The notes: a model not told the origin generated them from the sequence alone. 64,000 nucleotides of DNA from Arthrobacter sp. MYb213 (GCF_002979915.1 NZ_PCQA01000001.1:310001-374000); one strand, 5' to 3'; counted from the stretch's first letter, positions 26,104-36,134 are shown. Program-made: numbers and translations.

Positions 26104-26664
26104 ATGAGTGAAATAATTTTCGACGCAGCGGTATCTCTAAACGGCTTCTTGGCCGATGAGAGCCATAGCCTGCAATGGCTTTTTGATGTTCCAGGAGCCC
26201 AAGAGCCAGACCCTAATCTGCTGCCGAAAAATGTCGGTGTGCACGTGGAAGGCGCAAACACCTACCAGTGGATGTTGGAGCACGAAAACCTCATTGCCGA
26301 ACCCGAAAAATGGCAACAGTTCTACCCAAACATCACCACCTTCGTCTTTACCCACCGCAATCTTCCGGTACCCAAAGGCGCCGATGTGCGCTTCGTTTCC
26401 GGAGCCCTGCAAGGACATCTAAAAACAATTCGTGATGTCGCCGGTCCAAAGAACATTTGGGTGCTCGGGGGAGGAGAACTACTGGGCCAATTCCTCGACG
26501 CCAACGCCCTGGACACCCTGGCGCTCACCATCGCCCCGGTGACCTTAGAGACGGGGGCTCCGCTACTGCCACGCAACATCGGAAGCGACCGATTGGAACT
26601 ACGCGAAGCCCATCAAGCCGGTCCATTCGCACGACTGATCTACAAGGTGAGATCAGCAGATTAA
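26104..26664 (+). CDS. Dihydrofolate reductase family protein (RibD C-terminal-like)
   Basis: A 186-residue NADPH-dependent reductase-fold protein. The N-terminus FDAAVSLNGFLADE is the family substrate-binding strand, VEGANTYQWM replaces the usual G-R-x-T-Y/W helix start, and IWVLGGGELLGQFLDA carries the GGG-x-L nucleotide-binding motif. TLALTIAPVTLETGAPLL is the conserved C-terminal strand pair. These proteins resemble RibD/YyaP reductases, but most have no known substrate. It stands alone and is convergent with the GNAT gene. Confidence 0.85.
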   Translation: MSEIIFDAAVSLNGFLADESHSLQWLFDVPGAQEPDPNLLPKNVGVHVEGANTYQWMLEHENLIAEPEKWQQFYPNITTFVFTHRNLPVPKGADVRFVSGALQGHLKTIRDVAGPKNIWVLGGGELLGQFLDANALDTLALTIAPVTLETGAPLLPRNIGSDRLELREAHQAGPFARLIYKVRSAD

Positions 26665-26710
26665 AAAGCAGCGACGGGACCCGGAAGGATCCCGCCACTA
26701 ACTGTTGACG

Positions 26711-27475
26711 TTAAGACCAAGAACGCAGAATCATATGCCGTCCGCGTCCGAGCAACCGCAGCCCATTGGCGCTGAAGAAGTCCGCACTGCTCGGCGGGGA
26801 CGCCGCGAGCAGTTCCTGGGTTGCATCCTCATCCGGTGGATCTAATGGATTGATCAGCGACCGAGACAGCCCGTGCAATAGCGCCGTGCCGACGCCCTGA
26901 CGGCGGTGACCCTTGCCCACCGCCAGCGAGTGCACCATCGCCTGACCATTTAGGCCTTGCTGCACAAAACCTCGACCGACGATGTCGCCTTCCTCGGTGC
27001 GTGCCAGGGCATGCTCTACCCGGCGCAAGGCCGGGTGACCGCTGGAAAGTTGCGAAGAAGGATCACGCCACAGATTTGTGACCTTCAGTTCTGCGGCATC
27101 GGCTCCTGTGGCTTCTGGAACATTATTGCCCAGCCGGATCTTCCCCTCCCAACGTTCCATCGGAATCGCAAGGCGTCCTGCATGCCAGGCGATCTGCGCA
27201 TTGTCGGTAAAACCTGCGTCTTTGAGTCCAGTGGCATCGGAACCCGAATTCACCCAGGCTTCCACGCGGCGTGCGCCCAAGCGCATACCCTCGGCAAACG
27301 CCGGGCGTAGGCCCGCGGAATCTGCATGCTCCGGAAAGAGCAGGATCAGGCGCTTACGCACCGGCTGCCAAGCCCAGGAGCATCCGTGGGTGGTAAAGAT
27401 CTTGCCACCTGTAGCTACCGCGAGGGCCTGCTGCCAATGGCTAAGAGCTTCTTGCGCGGAGGCAATTGTCGTCAT
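26711..27475 (-). CDS. GNAT family N-acetyltransferase
   Basis: A 254-residue protein. The C-terminal half has the acetyl-CoA pyrophosphate loop GKGHRRQGVGTALLHGL (pattern Q/R-x-x-G-x-G/A) after the strand MVHSLAVG. The N-terminal half (GCSWAWQPVRKRLILLFPEH) may be a degenerate second GNAT domain. The acceptor is unknown. Its ATG overlaps the stop of the upstream M3 peptidase gene in TAATG, so the two form a coupled operon. A weak GC-rich hairpin near 26675-26695 separates it from the convergent reductase gene. Confidence 0.82.
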   Translation of the reverse strand: MTTIASAQEALSHWQQALAVATGGKIFTTHGCSWAWQPVRKRLILLFPEHADSAGLRPAFAEGMRLGARRVEAWVNSGSDATGLKDAGFTDNAQIAWHAGRLAIPMERWEGKIRLGNNVPEATGADAAELKVTNLWRDPSSQLSSGHPALRRVEHALARTEEGDIVGRGFVQQGLNGQAMVHSLAVGKGHRRQGVGTALLHGLSRSLINPLDPPDEDATQELLAASPPSSADFFSANGLRLLGRGRHMILRSWS

Positions 27476-29487
27476 TATTCTGCGTTCACCAATCCTCGAC
27501 GGCGCAACAACGGTTCAACCCGTGCGCTGCGTCCGCGGAACATTTCGTAAGACTCTAGTGGATCGCGCGTATTTCCGCGCGAGAGCAGTTCCTGACGGAA
27601 CCGCATTCCATTTTCTCGCATTAAGCCACCATTTTCCTCGAACCACTGCACAGTGTCGGCATCTAGCACCTCACTCCAGATGTAGGAGTAGTAGCCGGCA
27701 GAGTAACCATTGGCGAAAATATGCTGGAAATACGCGGTTCGATACCGTGGTGGGATCAGCTCCGGAGTGAAACCAAAGTTGGATAAGGTCTCCCGTTCAA
27801 ATGATTCCGGGTCCTCGATGCTGGTTCCCGGATCGATGGTATGCCAAGCCCAATCCAACACACTGGCCGCCAAATATTCGGTGGTCGCAAATCCCTGACC
27901 CCACAGCTCCGCCGCCCGGATCTTCTCGATGGTTTCCTCGGGTAGCGTCTGGCCAGTTTCATAGTGTTTGGCATAACCGCCAACCACATCCGGGTGCAAT
28001 ACCCACATCTCGTTGACCTGAGAAGGGAACTCGACAAAGTCTCGTGGCACCGACGTTCCAGAGAGAGTCGCATATTTTCCATTGGAGAGCAGCCCATGCA
28101 ACGCGTGGCCAAACTCGTGGAACAACGTGTTCGTCTCGTCTAAGGTCAGAAGGATCGGTTGCCCCTCGCCTGGAGCCGCGATATTGAGCGTATTTGTCAC
28201 GATGGGACGCTCGTCTAGATCAGCGGCGAAATCGCGCATGGAAGTCATCCAGGCGCCGCCCTTTTTCGTTTCGCGCGCCAAGAAATCGCCACTGTATAGG
28301 CCCATGGCCGAGCCATCCGCGTCAAAAACTTCCCACACGCGCACCGCTGGGTGGTAGGTCGGAAGGTCAAAACGTTCGGTGAAGCTGAGGCCATAAAGGG
28401 TCTGTGCGGTGGCAAAGACACCGTCATGCAGCACCGAGTCCAGCTCAAAGTAGGGGCGCAGGGCTGCGGAGTCCACAGCAAAACGCTCGCGCAACACCTG
28501 ATTGGAGTAGTAAGACCAATCCCAGGCATTGAGCTCACCGCCGGCCAGTTCGCGTAGCGTGTCCGCCTCAGCGATTGCGTTACGAACCGCGGCTTCGGTC
28601 AGTTCCTTCAGCCGGGTGGCTACCGCTTCGGTTGAGGGTGCCGTTGCATCGGCCAAAACGGTTTCGGCATGGTTCGCAAATCCAAGCAGTGCTGCCCGAT
28701 CCGCGCGCAGTGCCGCCATCTGTGCGGCCAACGGTAGCGTGGAATTCTCCGCGGACCCACGGCTCAACGAAGCTTCAAAAACCTTGCGCCGTGACTCCGA
28801 GCGAGTCAAGGAAGCGAGCACTGGTTGCCCGGTAGGGGAGACCAGCGGAAGCAGATAGCCGGTGCTGTGCCCGGCGGTTTCAGCGGCTGCCCGTGCCGAA
28901 GCAATCCGAGCCTCGTCGAGGCCTTCGAGCTCAGTCACGTCGGCAAAGAGCACCGCGTGGGCATTCTGATTTTCTAACGCCTTGGTGGAGAACTGTGTGG
29001 ACAGCTCGGAAAGCTGCGCGTTCAGCGCCTTCAGCTTCTCTTTAGCCCCTGCATCCAAGCGGGCGCCGGCAAGCTCAAAGGACTTTAATGTCTCGCTCGC
29101 TAGCCGGGCGTCTTCGCCTTCTAGCTCACCCAGATCCACCTCGCGCAGCCGTGCATAAAGTTCCGGATTCAGCTGAATCTCGTCACTCTGTGCGGTCATG
29201 ATCCCACTGAGTTCGGACTGGATCTCACGCAATTGCTCGGTGCCGTGTGCCGAAAGCACACTGAAATAGGCCATCAGCGTGCGGCGCAACAGTTGACCAC
29301 TGCGTTCGAGCGCGAGGAAGGTGTTCGCAAAAGTCGCCGGCGTTGCATCGGCCACGATGGTGGCGATCTGCGCAAGATGCTCCTGCGCGCCCGCGCGGGC
29401 TGCCTGCAGGTAATCATCGGCGGTGATGTGGGCGAAATCTGGCCACTGGTAGGGCAGTTCGCTGGGTTTCAGAAGCGGGTTTGGCAT
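27475..29487 (-). CDS. M3 family metallopeptidase (peptidyl-dipeptidase Dcp-like)
   Basis: A 670-residue zinc peptidase of the oligopeptidase A/Dcp group, which degrades short peptides in the cytoplasm. The zinc motif is H-E-F-G-H in NTLFHEFGHALHGLLS, with the third ligand Glu expected about 26 residues later (DFVEFPSQVNEMW). The N-terminal two thirds are helical (CCAAT-like M3 fold). The C-terminal FANGYSAGYYSYIWSEVLD segment holds the substrate-contacting Gly/Tyr/His loop. The ATG at 29487 gives MPNPLLKPSEL, the usual N-terminus, and the frame upstream to 29532 is not needed. It is coupled to the GNAT gene downstream. Confidence 0.95.
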   Translation of the reverse strand: MPNPLLKPSELPYQWPDFAHITADDYLQAARAGAQEHLAQIATIVADATPATFANTFLALERSGQLLRRTLMAYFSVLSAHGTEQLREIQSELSGIMTAQSDEIQLNPELYARLREVDLGELEGEDARLASETLKSFELAGARLDAGAKEKLKALNAQLSELSTQFSTKALENQNAHAVLFADVTELEGLDEARIASARAAAETAGHSTGYLLPLVSPTGQPVLASLTRSESRRKVFEASLSRGSAENSTLPLAAQMAALRADRAALLGFANHAETVLADATAPSTEAVATRLKELTEAAVRNAIAEADTLRELAGGELNAWDWSYYSNQVLRERFAVDSAALRPYFELDSVLHDGVFATAQTLYGLSFTERFDLPTYHPAVRVWEVFDADGSAMGLYSGDFLARETKKGGAWMTSMRDFAADLDERPIVTNTLNIAAPGEGQPILLTLDETNTLFHEFGHALHGLLSNGKYATLSGTSVPRDFVEFPSQVNEMWVLHPDVVGGYAKHYETGQTLPEETIEKIRAAELWGQGFATTEYLAASVLDWAWHTIDPGTSIEDPESFERETLSNFGFTPELIPPRYRTAYFQHIFANGYSAGYYSYIWSEVLDADTVQWFEENGGLMRENGMRFRQELLSRGNTRDPLESYEMFRGRSARVEPLLRRRGLVNAE

Positions 29488-29559
29488 AGTGCCAGATAAC
29501 CACAGGACACGTGATTTTGCTTGCATTAACACGAGGTATCAGCCGATAGGGTAGAACCC

Positions 29560-30708
29560 ATGAAGTCACGTGCGCTGCCCGCGGTCCTCGCATTACTACT
29601 GCTCACGGGATGTTCTGCGGCCGGACAAGAGACTACGGCGGAACCTACGCCCAGCCCAGTGCAGACCCAGCAGGACTCACTAAGTCCTAGCCCTACACCG
29701 AGCCAAACGCCGGCGCCAAAAGAACTCTCCTTGATGGCCACTGGCGATGTGCTGCTGCACCCACAACTACTCAAGGAAGCTAAAACTTCCAAGGGCTACG
29801 ATTTCCAGCCGTTGTTGGATGGACTCAGACCCTATGTCCAGGACGCCGACGCGGCATTATGCAACCTCGAAACACCGATCGGTACACCGCCCTACTCCGG
29901 ATACCCAACCTTCGCCGTGCCGGCTCAGATTGTCGCGGACCTGGCAACCATCGGCTACGACGGCTGCACCACCGCCACCAACCACACCGTGGATATTGGC
30001 ACCACCGGAGTCAAACGCACGCTGGACACGCTAGAAAAGTACAAACTCTTTGCCACCGGGTCCTACCGCACCCAGACCGAGGCGCAGGCGCCACCGCTGA
30101 TGGACGTCGAGGGTATCAAATTCGGTGTCATCGCCAGCACCTACTCACTCAACGGTATGCGCGCCGACACCGACTGGCGGGTAGATACCGGGGTGGACGC
30201 GAAAAAACTAATCACCCGCGCCAAGGCCGCACGGAAATCTGGCGCGGAAATAGTGGTCGCGGCCATTCATGACGGCACCGAATACAGCACCCGTCCCAGC
30301 GACGCACAGCGCAAGCTCGGCCAAAAGTTGGCCGAATCCGGTGCCTTCGATTTCATCTACATGCATCACACCCACTCGGTGCTGCCCATTGAAAAGCATG
30401 AGGGCACCTGGATCGTCTACGGTCTGGGTAACTCGGTAGCTAAGCACGCCACCCCGACGATCCTGAACCGTGAAGGAATCAGTATCAAGGCCACCTTCAC
30501 CCGCACCGGAAAAGATCACTGGAAGGTGGGGGAGCTGGCCTGGGTTCCGCATCAGTTGAGTTCCTCACCGGTCAGATGGTGTCAGGTATTCACCGCCGAT
30601 GACTGCCTGCCGGCGGCCGATGCCAAAGCCTCGCTGGCGCGCACCAGCAAAACCGTCAACGCCTATGGCGCCTTCGACGATGGCCTGAAACCCTGGGAAA
30701 TGGACTAG
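29560..30708 (+). CDS. CapA family lipoprotein (metallophosphatase-like)
   Basis: A 382-residue secreted lipoprotein. The signal is RALPAVLALLLLTGC with lipobox LTGC (Cys about 18), followed by a Pro/Ser/Thr-rich linker to residue 55. The catalytic part is a CapA/PGA-cap calcineurin-like fold: MATGDVLLHP (first metal Asp), CNLETPIG, TTATNHTVDIG (Asn-His), YMHHTHSVLP (His-x-His) and VYGLGNSV. CapA proteins are linked to poly-gamma-glutamate capsule synthesis, but no capB or capC is present, so it more likely has another surface role. Its stop overlaps that of the convergent gene within CTAG. Confidence 0.9.
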   Translation: MKSRALPAVLALLLLTGCSAAGQETTAEPTPSPVQTQQDSLSPSPTPSQTPAPKELSLMATGDVLLHPQLLKEAKTSKGYDFQPLLDGLRPYVQDADAALCNLETPIGTPPYSGYPTFAVPAQIVADLATIGYDGCTTATNHTVDIGTTGVKRTLDTLEKYKLFATGSYRTQTEAQAPPLMDVEGIKFGVIASTYSLNGMRADTDWRVDTGVDAKKLITRAKAARKSGAEIVVAAIHDGTEYSTRPSDAQRKLGQKLAESGAFDFIYMHHTHSVLPIEKHEGTWIVYGLGNSVAKHATPTILNREGISIKATFTRTGKDHWKVGELAWVPHQLSSSPVRWCQVFTADDCLPAADAKASLARTSKTVNAYGAFDDGLKPWEMD

Positions 30709-31352
30709 GCCCCGCGTACCGGCCACGGTGCCCACGCACCACCGTTCGGAAGCATGGCACGCGCCCTGGCCAAGCGCTCCGGTGAAATCTCCTCCACGCC
30801 ATCGGAGATTTCGCGACCAGCTATTCCGTCCGGATCAAAACGGTGTGTGAGCAGGCCGGCTCCGGACTCATCAAGTATTTCGGTGAAGTGCCCGGTCACG
30901 ACCGTTGCGATCTGTTCCTCTAAATCGTCCAAAAGCTCGTCGACAGAATCGTCGCACGCATCACAACCGCAGATCGGAAAACGCCACTGATATAGCGCAC
31001 CAACCGATAAGAGCACCCCGGGAAAATCAGTGAACACTAAACCCAATGGTGCACAGGCACGATCAACCGGAATTAGCCGTACCGACTGAACCACCGGCTG
31101 CGTTGTATAACCCAGCTCGGCGGCTAATCCCGGGTCTTGAAGACACCGCACATCGAAGCGTGCAAGCAGCCAATCCATGAGTGCCTGCGCCACGGTATGT
31201 AATGGTGCAAAACGTTGTGGGTGGACGGTCACCGAATAACTTTCCTCCGCGGGCTGCCCAGGCCACCGCTGACCATGGCAGATGAGTGAACCTTCGTCAT
31301 CAAAGTAATCTTGCCTGGCGATGACGGGGCGCCGGTAACCTTCTAACTGCAT
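30705..31352 (-). CDS. DUF6226-like hypothetical protein
   Basis: A 215-residue soluble protein. A cysteine cluster, CGCDACDDS (about 128-136), is the notable motif. It and the following acidic stretch (VDELLDDLEEQI) resemble actinobacterial DUF6226 proteins, though I cannot verify the assignment. The function is unknown, and the cysteines could bind a metal. It lies between convergent capA (stops overlap in CTAG, 30705-30708) and the aldo/keto reductase gene upstream on the same strand. Confidence 0.7.
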   Translation of the reverse strand: MQLEGYRRPVIARQDYFDDEGSLICHGQRWPGQPAEESYSVTVHPQRFAPLHTVAQALMDWLLARFDVRCLQDPGLAAELGYTTQPVVQSVRLIPVDRACAPLGLVFTDFPGVLLSVGALYQWRFPICGCDACDDSVDELLDDLEEQIATVVTGHFTEILDESGAGLLTHRFDPDGIAGREISDGVEEISPERLARARAMLPNGGAWAPWPVRGA

Positions 31353-31387
31353 GTGGTGTTCCTTCCGTCCATTGGCAAGAGTGCCGG

Positions 31388-32221
31388 CTAGTGCCCGAAC
31401 TCATCCGAATCGGTAAATGGACCGGCACCGGTATCCAGTGCCTCGATGTCTGCCATCTGCGTGGTGCTCAGTTCAAAGTCGAAGATATCGAGATTCTGCG
31501 CCTGCCTTGAAGGGTTTGCCGATTTCGGCGCCGCCGCTCGCCCAGACTGTACATGCCAACGCAAGGTCACCTGCGCAGGCGTCTTCATGTGCGCCTCGGC
31601 AATCTGCACCAGTGTCGGATGCTGCAAAAATTCAGATTTCCCCCGACCCAGCGGTGAATAGGCCTCGGTGAGTACCCCATGCTCGGTGTTATACGCCTGC
31701 CACGAGGCACTGCGCCGCTCGGGATCCAGCTGAATCTGATTAACCGCCGGGGTGAATCCCGCATCAAGCAAAACCTGCAATTGTGCGGGCTTAAAGTTTG
31801 AGACGCCCGCGGCGCGAATCAGCCCCTCGGCCACAAGCTTTTGCATCTCGGCAAAGGCCTGAACAAAAGTGCCCTGCTCCGGGTTGGGCCAGTGAATAAG
31901 AAATAGGTCCAGATAGTCCAGACCTAAACGATTCAGCGAATTTTCCAACGCTTGGCGCACCCCGGCGGCCGAATGCCACTGCTTGTTAAACTTCGTGGTC
32001 ACAAAAACTTCATCGCGAGGCACCCCACTAGTTCGAAGCCCCAGACCCACCGCTTGCTCATTTTGATAGTTTTCCGCCGTGTCGATCCGGCGGTAACCAA
32101 TATTGAGGGCCGAGGTGACCGCGTCACTTGCTTCGGACTCGCGCATCGGCCAAGTTCCTAAGCCGATCGCGGGCATCAAAAGATCACCGGGCAATTTAAA
32201 GGCTGAAATATCTGCACTCAT
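31388..32221 (-). CDS. Aldo/keto reductase
   Basis: A 277-residue NADPH-dependent TIM-barrel reductase. The catalytic tetrad is visible: Asp in RRIDTAENY, Tyr in the same segment (ENYQNE), Lys in FVTTKFN and His in FLIHWPNP. The C-terminal nucleotide-binding part includes AAAPKSANPSRQAQNL (family form: V-I-P-K-S-x-x-x-x-R). The frame is open far upstream to 32527, but the ATG at 32221 gives the normal N-terminus. It is divergent from pdxT (133 bp). The substrate is unknown, and members of this group often reduce 2,5-diketo-D-gluconate or methylglyoxal. Confidence 0.92.
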   Translation of the reverse strand: MSADISAFKLPGDLLMPAIGLGTWPMRESEASDAVTSALNIGYRRIDTAENYQNEQAVGLGLRTSGVPRDEVFVTTKFNKQWHSAAGVRQALENSLNRLGLDYLDLFLIHWPNPEQGTFVQAFAEMQKLVAEGLIRAAGVSNFKPAQLQVLLDAGFTPAVNQIQLDPERRSASWQAYNTEHGVLTEAYSPLGRGKSEFLQHPTLVQIAEAHMKTPAQVTLRWHVQSGRAAAPKSANPSRQAQNLDIFDFELSTTQMADIEALDTGAGPFTDSDEFGH

Positions 32222-32354
32222 AGGCCTGAACCTATCAAGCCCGGCAAACTTCTGGCGACACACCGAGAAATAAAACTGCACAGCGCGCCCTACCGGTATT
32301 AACGTTATTTCGGCGCTTCCTGCGCCAACCATCCACAAACTGTGAAGGCTCAAG

Positions 32355-32966
32355 ATGAGCGAATTTGGTGTGCTCGCACTACAGGGCGACTTCCGTGAAC
32401 ACCTTGCCGCGCTCGATGGCTTGGGAGTCAAAGCCCGCATGGTGCGTACGCTCGATGAGTTGAAGGCCGTGGATGCGCTGATCATTCCCGGCGGCGAGTC
32501 TTCGGTGATTGATCGGCTCACCCGCAACTATGGTCTGGCGCAGCCGATCAAGGAGCGCATCGCTGCTGGCATGCCCACTTACGGCTCCTGTGCCGGAATG
32601 ATTATGTTGGCCGATCGGCTGGAAAACCCCGCGGTCACCAGTACCGGCGAGCAACAGCAAACGCTGGGCGGAATCGACATGTTGGTGCGCCGCAACGCGT
32701 TCGGGCGACAGGTAGATTCCTTCGAACACACGCTCAAATTTGTCGGCCAGGACCTCACCGCGGTGTTCATTCGAGCTCCCGAAGCAGTTCAAATAGGCCC
32801 CGACGTGGCTGTGCTTAGTACGGTGCCTGCGCCCGATAGCCGTGCACAAGGTAGAATCGTTGCAGTACGTCAGGGAAATTTGTTGGCCACTAGCTTTCAT
32901 CCGGAAGTTACCGGAAGCAGGGCCATCCACGATTTTTTTGTTAATCTCACGCGAGGAGACGCTTAA
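32355..32966 (+). CDS. pdxT: Pyridoxal 5'-phosphate synthase, glutaminase subunit
   Basis: A 203-residue class I glutamine amidotransferase that feeds ammonia to PdxS. It begins [14 protein letters not shown]. The IIPGGESS loop is followed by the nucleophile C79 in YGSCAGM, and the His-Glu pair is in SFHPEVTGS near the C-terminus. It starts at ATG with GAAGG upstream. yebC follows after 3 bp, so the two are one operon. The partner pdxS is 7.9 kb upstream under its own terminator, so expression of the two subunits is uncoupled here. Confidence 0.97.
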   Translation: MSEFGVLALQGDFREHLAALDGLGVKARMVRTLDELKAVDALIIPGGESSVIDRLTRNYGLAQPIKERIAAGMPTYGSCAGMIMLADRLENPAVTSTGEQQQTLGGIDMLVRRNAFGRQVDSFEHTLKFVGQDLTAVFIRAPEAVQIGPDVAVLSTVPAPDSRAQGRIVAVRQGNLLATSFHPEVTGSRAIHDFFVNLTRGDA

Positions 32967-32969
32967 AGC

Positions 32970-33728
32970 ATGTCAGGCCACTCCAAATGGGCAACCACCA
33001 AGCATAAGAAGGCAGCCATTGACGCCAAGCGCGCCAAGGCCTTCGCTAAATACATCAAGGGCATCGAAGTTGCCGCTCGCGCCGGCGGCGCCGACCTGGC
33101 CGGTAACCCGGCACTGGAACTCGCCGTCAGCAAGGCGAAGAAGAACTCCGTGCCGATCAACAACATTGATCGCGCTGTTAAGCGCGGCGCCGGACTTGAC
33201 GGCGAAGTTGTCGACTACACCGAGATCATCTACGAGGCCCGCGGCCCGCAGGGTTCGGCACTGCTCATCGAGTGCCTCACCGACAACAAGAACCGCGCAG
33301 CTTCCGAGGTCCGCGTAGGCATCACCCGCAACGGTGGAACCGTCGCCGATCCGGGCTCCGTGTCCTACCTCTTCGCCCGCCAGGGCGTAGTACGTCTACC
33401 CAAAGGCGAGCTGACCGAGGACGACCTGTTGATGGTTGTACTCGATGCCGGCGCCGATGAAATCCTCGACGAAGGCGAAACCTTCGCCATTGTCTGCGAC
33501 CCTTCGGACCTGCGTGCGGTAGCTGCCGCACTGGACGAAGCTGAAATCGCCTACGAAACCGACGAAATGGAATTCATTCCGTCGATGAAGGTTGATTTGG
33601 ACGTTGAGGGTGCACGTAAGTTCTTGCACCTGTACGACGCGTTGGAAGAACTCGACGACGTGCAGGGCATTTACACCAACGCCGATCTATCCGACGAGGT
33701 CCGTGCGGCCCTCGACGAAGAGCAGTAG
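32970..33728 (+). CDS. yebC: YebC/PmpR family protein
   Basis: A 252-residue protein of the YebC family. The N-terminus [21 protein letters not shown] is diagnostic, and three alpha/beta domains follow. Members have been described as transcription regulators and, more recently, as factors that help ribosomes through polyproline stretches. The gene lies between pdxT and ruvC, the common actinobacterial place. GAGGAG lies about 10 nt before the ATG. Confidence 0.96.
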   Translation: MSGHSKWATTKHKKAAIDAKRAKAFAKYIKGIEVAARAGGADLAGNPALELAVSKAKKNSVPINNIDRAVKRGAGLDGEVVDYTEIIYEARGPQGSALLIECLTDNKNRAASEVRVGITRNGGTVADPGSVSYLFARQGVVRLPKGELTEDDLLMVVLDAGADEILDEGETFAIVCDPSDLRAVAAALDEAEIAYETDEMEFIPSMKVDLDVEGARKFLHLYDALEELDDVQGIYTNADLSDEVRAALDEEQ

Positions 33729-33731
33729 GAC

Positions 33732-34334
33732 TTGGCCCTACGTGTCGTAGGCGTCGACCCCGGACTGACCCGCTGTGGTTTGTCCGTGGTCGACGTCGCA
33801 CCCAACCGCAAGGTTGAGCTAATCGATGTCACCGTCGCCGGCACCCCACCGGGCACCCCGCTCGACGCGCGGTTGCTGACCATCGCCGATGCGATCGACG
33901 CATGGCTTGATAAACATCAGCCCGACGTACTCGCCCTAGAGCGGGTCTTCGCCTCGGCCAACGTTTCTACGGTCATCGGTACCGCCCAGGTCACCGGCGT
34001 CATTATTCTGGCAGCCGCCCGGCGCAACATCCCGGTGGCGCTACATACCCCCACCGAGGTTAAAGCCGCGGTCACCGGTAGTGGACAGGCCACCAAGGCT
34101 GCCATCGGTAAGATGGTCGCCAAGATATGCCGGCTCGATGAGCCACCTAAACCCGCCGATGCCGCCGATGCGGTGGCCTTGGCCATCGCCCACGGATGGC
34201 GTGGCGCAGCAGTTGGCTCCAACGCTTCGGCCTCAGCGTCCGCCGCACGCACCGGTTCCCAGCAACTCACCGCCGCACAGCAGGCATGGATTGCCGCCGA
34301 AGCCTCCTCGAAGCATCGTGCGGCCCGTCGCTAA
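33732..34334 (+). CDS. ruvC: Crossover junction endodeoxyribonuclease RuvC
   Basis: A 200-residue Holliday junction resolvase. The acidic residues of the RNase H-like site are visible: Asp9 in [11 protein letters not shown], Glu in [12 protein letters not shown] and two Asp in [14 protein letters not shown]. The Ala/Ser-rich C-terminal tail is longer than in E. coli. The only in-frame start that keeps the N-terminus is TTG at 33732, 3 nt after the yebC stop. The ruvC-ruvA-ruvB order follows. Confidence 0.95.
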   Translation: MALRVVGVDPGLTRCGLSVVDVAPNRKVELIDVTVAGTPPGTPLDARLLTIADAIDAWLDKHQPDVLALERVFASANVSTVIGTAQVTGVIILAAARRNIPVALHTPTEVKAAVTGSGQATKAAIGKMVAKICRLDEPPKPADAADAVALAIAHGWRGAAVGSNASASASAARTGSQQLTAAQQAWIAAEASSKHRAARR

Positions 34335-34395
34335 TCGCCATTCGTAACTATCTTCGATAAGCTAGAAGCGTTCGAACATACTTTTGAGGAGTGGC

Positions 34396-35013
34396 ATGAT
34401 CAGCTCATTGACCGGCACGGTCCAGGCCGTAACCCTAAACACCGCGGTTATCAACGTCAACGGCTTCGGCATGCTTATCCAAGCTACCCCCGGCACGCTC
34501 TCCACTTTGCACGTGGGCCGTGAAGCCACCGTGCACACCTCGATGGTGGTGCGCGAAGATTCGATGACGCTCTTTGGCTTCGCTACCCCCGACGAACGCG
34601 AGGTATTCGAAGTAGTTATCGGCGTCTCGGGTGTTGGCCCTCGCACCGGCCTAGCGATCTTGGCGGTACACACCCCCGAAGAGGTCCGCGTCGCGGCGAA
34701 CACCAAAGACACCGCCGCCTTCACCAAGGTCTCGGGCATTGGTCCCAAGGGCGCCAGCCGAATCGTACTGGAGCTCAACGGCAAACTGATCCCCACCGGC
34801 GTAGATACCGCCACGGCCCGTACGAGCACCGGATCGGTCTGGGAACCACAGGTCATCGAGGCGCTCACCGGCCTAGGCTGGACCGAAAAGGACGCACAAT
34901 CTACGTTGAAGGCACTGGGCAAGGCGAACCCTGAAGTTGTCGAAACCGGTAACGTCTCCGAAATTCTACGTGCGGCGCTACGTAGCATGTCCACCGGCAC
35001 TCGTGCCCGATAG
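34396..35013 (+). CDS. ruvA: Holliday junction branch migration protein RuvA
   Basis: A 205-residue DNA-binding subunit that targets RuvB to four-way junctions. Domain I begins MISSLTGTVQAVTLN (OB fold). Domain II has two helix-hairpin-helix motifs (VIGVSGVGPRTGLAIL and VSGIGPKGASRIVLEL). Domain III (LTGLGWTEKDAQSTLKAL) contacts RuvB. The frame reaches TTG 34384, but the ATG at 34396, with GAGGAG (34386-34391), is right. Confidence 0.97.
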   Translation: MISSLTGTVQAVTLNTAVINVNGFGMLIQATPGTLSTLHVGREATVHTSMVVREDSMTLFGFATPDEREVFEVVIGVSGVGPRTGLAILAVHTPEEVRVAANTKDTAAFTKVSGIGPKGASRIVLELNGKLIPTGVDTATARTSTGSVWEPQVIEALTGLGWTEKDAQSTLKALGKANPEVVETGNVSEILRAALRSMSTGTRAR

Positions 35014-35022
35014 GATAACCCT

Positions 35023-36072
35023 GTGAATGATTCCTCGCAGCTGACCAACGCCGGCAGTGAACCCGAAGAGCGGGTGATTGAGGCAGCTCTGCGCCCGCGC
35101 AACTTAGACGACTTCGTCGGTCAGGGCCGGGTACGCCAACAGCTCTCACTGATGCTTGAAGCGGCGAAGATCCGCGAGCGCACCGCCGACCACGTGTTGC
35201 TCTCGGGTCCTCCCGGATTGGGAAAAACCACACTCTCGATGATTATCGCCGCGGAAATGAACGCCCCGCTACGCATATCTTCGGGCCCCGCCATCCAGCA
35301 CGCGGGAGATTTGGCCGCGATTCTCTCCTCGCTCACCGAGGGTGAAGTGCTCTTTTTGGACGAGATTCACCGGATGTCTCGGCCTGCCGAAGAAATGCTT
35401 TACATGGCCATGGAAGATTTCCGCGTGGACATTATTGTCGGTAAGGGCGCCGGGGCTACCGCTATTCCCTTGGAACTTCCGCCATTTACTTTGGTGGGGG
35501 CGACCACCCGTGCCGGGCTGCTTCCTGGTCCGCTACGCGACCGCTTTGGCTTCACCGGACACCTAGAATTTTATGCGGTTGAAGAACTCGAACTGGTCCT
35601 TCGCCGTTCGGCAATGATGCTTGATCTACGCGTGACTTCCTCGGCCTTCAGCGAGATCGCTGGACGTTCGCGTGGCACCCCACGTATCGCGAACCGCTTG
35701 CTTCGTCGCGTGCGGGACTGGGCGCTGGTGAACAAACTTGAAGAGATCGATCACGGGGCTGCCGCTGCAGCACTGGAGATGTACGAGGTGGACCCCAAGG
35801 GGCTTGACCGCCTGGACCGCTCGGTACTCGAAGCGCTGTGTCTTAAATTTGGTGGGGGACCGGTAGGACTGTCGACCCTGGCCATCGCGGTGGGTGAAGA
35901 AAGCGAAACCGTAGAAACCGTCGCCGAGCCCTTCTTAGTTCGTGAAGGACTCATGGGACGCACCCCGCGCGGACGCATCGCGATGCCAGCGGCTTGGGAG
36001 CATTTGGGCCTCGCGGTGCCTAAGGATGCGATCTTTGCCGGAACTCAAAGCTATGAATCCGATGAGGATTAG
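35023..36072 (+). CDS. ruvB: Holliday junction branch migration ATPase RuvB
   Basis: A 349-residue AAA+ motor that drives branch migration with RuvA. It has Walker [10 protein letters not shown], Walker B LDEIHR, sensor 1 GATTRAGLL and an arginine finger region LRDRFG. The winged-helix C-terminus is [11 protein letters not shown]-x-AWEHLGL. It starts at GTG 35023, 9 nt after ruvA. A strong hairpin downstream ends the operon. Confidence 0.98.
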   Translation: MNDSSQLTNAGSEPEERVIEAALRPRNLDDFVGQGRVRQQLSLMLEAAKIRERTADHVLLSGPPGLGKTTLSMIIAAEMNAPLRISSGPAIQHAGDLAAILSSLTEGEVLFLDEIHRMSRPAEEMLYMAMEDFRVDIIVGKGAGATAIPLELPPFTLVGATTRAGLLPGPLRDRFGFTGHLEFYAVEELELVLRRSAMMLDLRVTSSAFSEIAGRSRGTPRIANRLLRRVRDWALVNKLEEIDHGAAAAALEMYEVDPKGLDRLDRSVLEALCLKFGGGPVGLSTLAIAVGEESETVETVAEPFLVREGLMGRTPRGRIAMPAAWEHLGLAVPKDAIFAGTQSYESDED

Positions 36073-36134
36073 ATGAATACATCTACTCTGCCCGCGTAAA
36101 TGGCTTGGTGCTTTGCTTCTAGCCATTAGACTGG

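Noticed and set aside
26668-26698. GC-rich imperfect hairpin between the RibD-like and GNAT genes
   Set aside because: Only five clean base pairs and no T-run. It may help termination but is too weak to list as a terminator.
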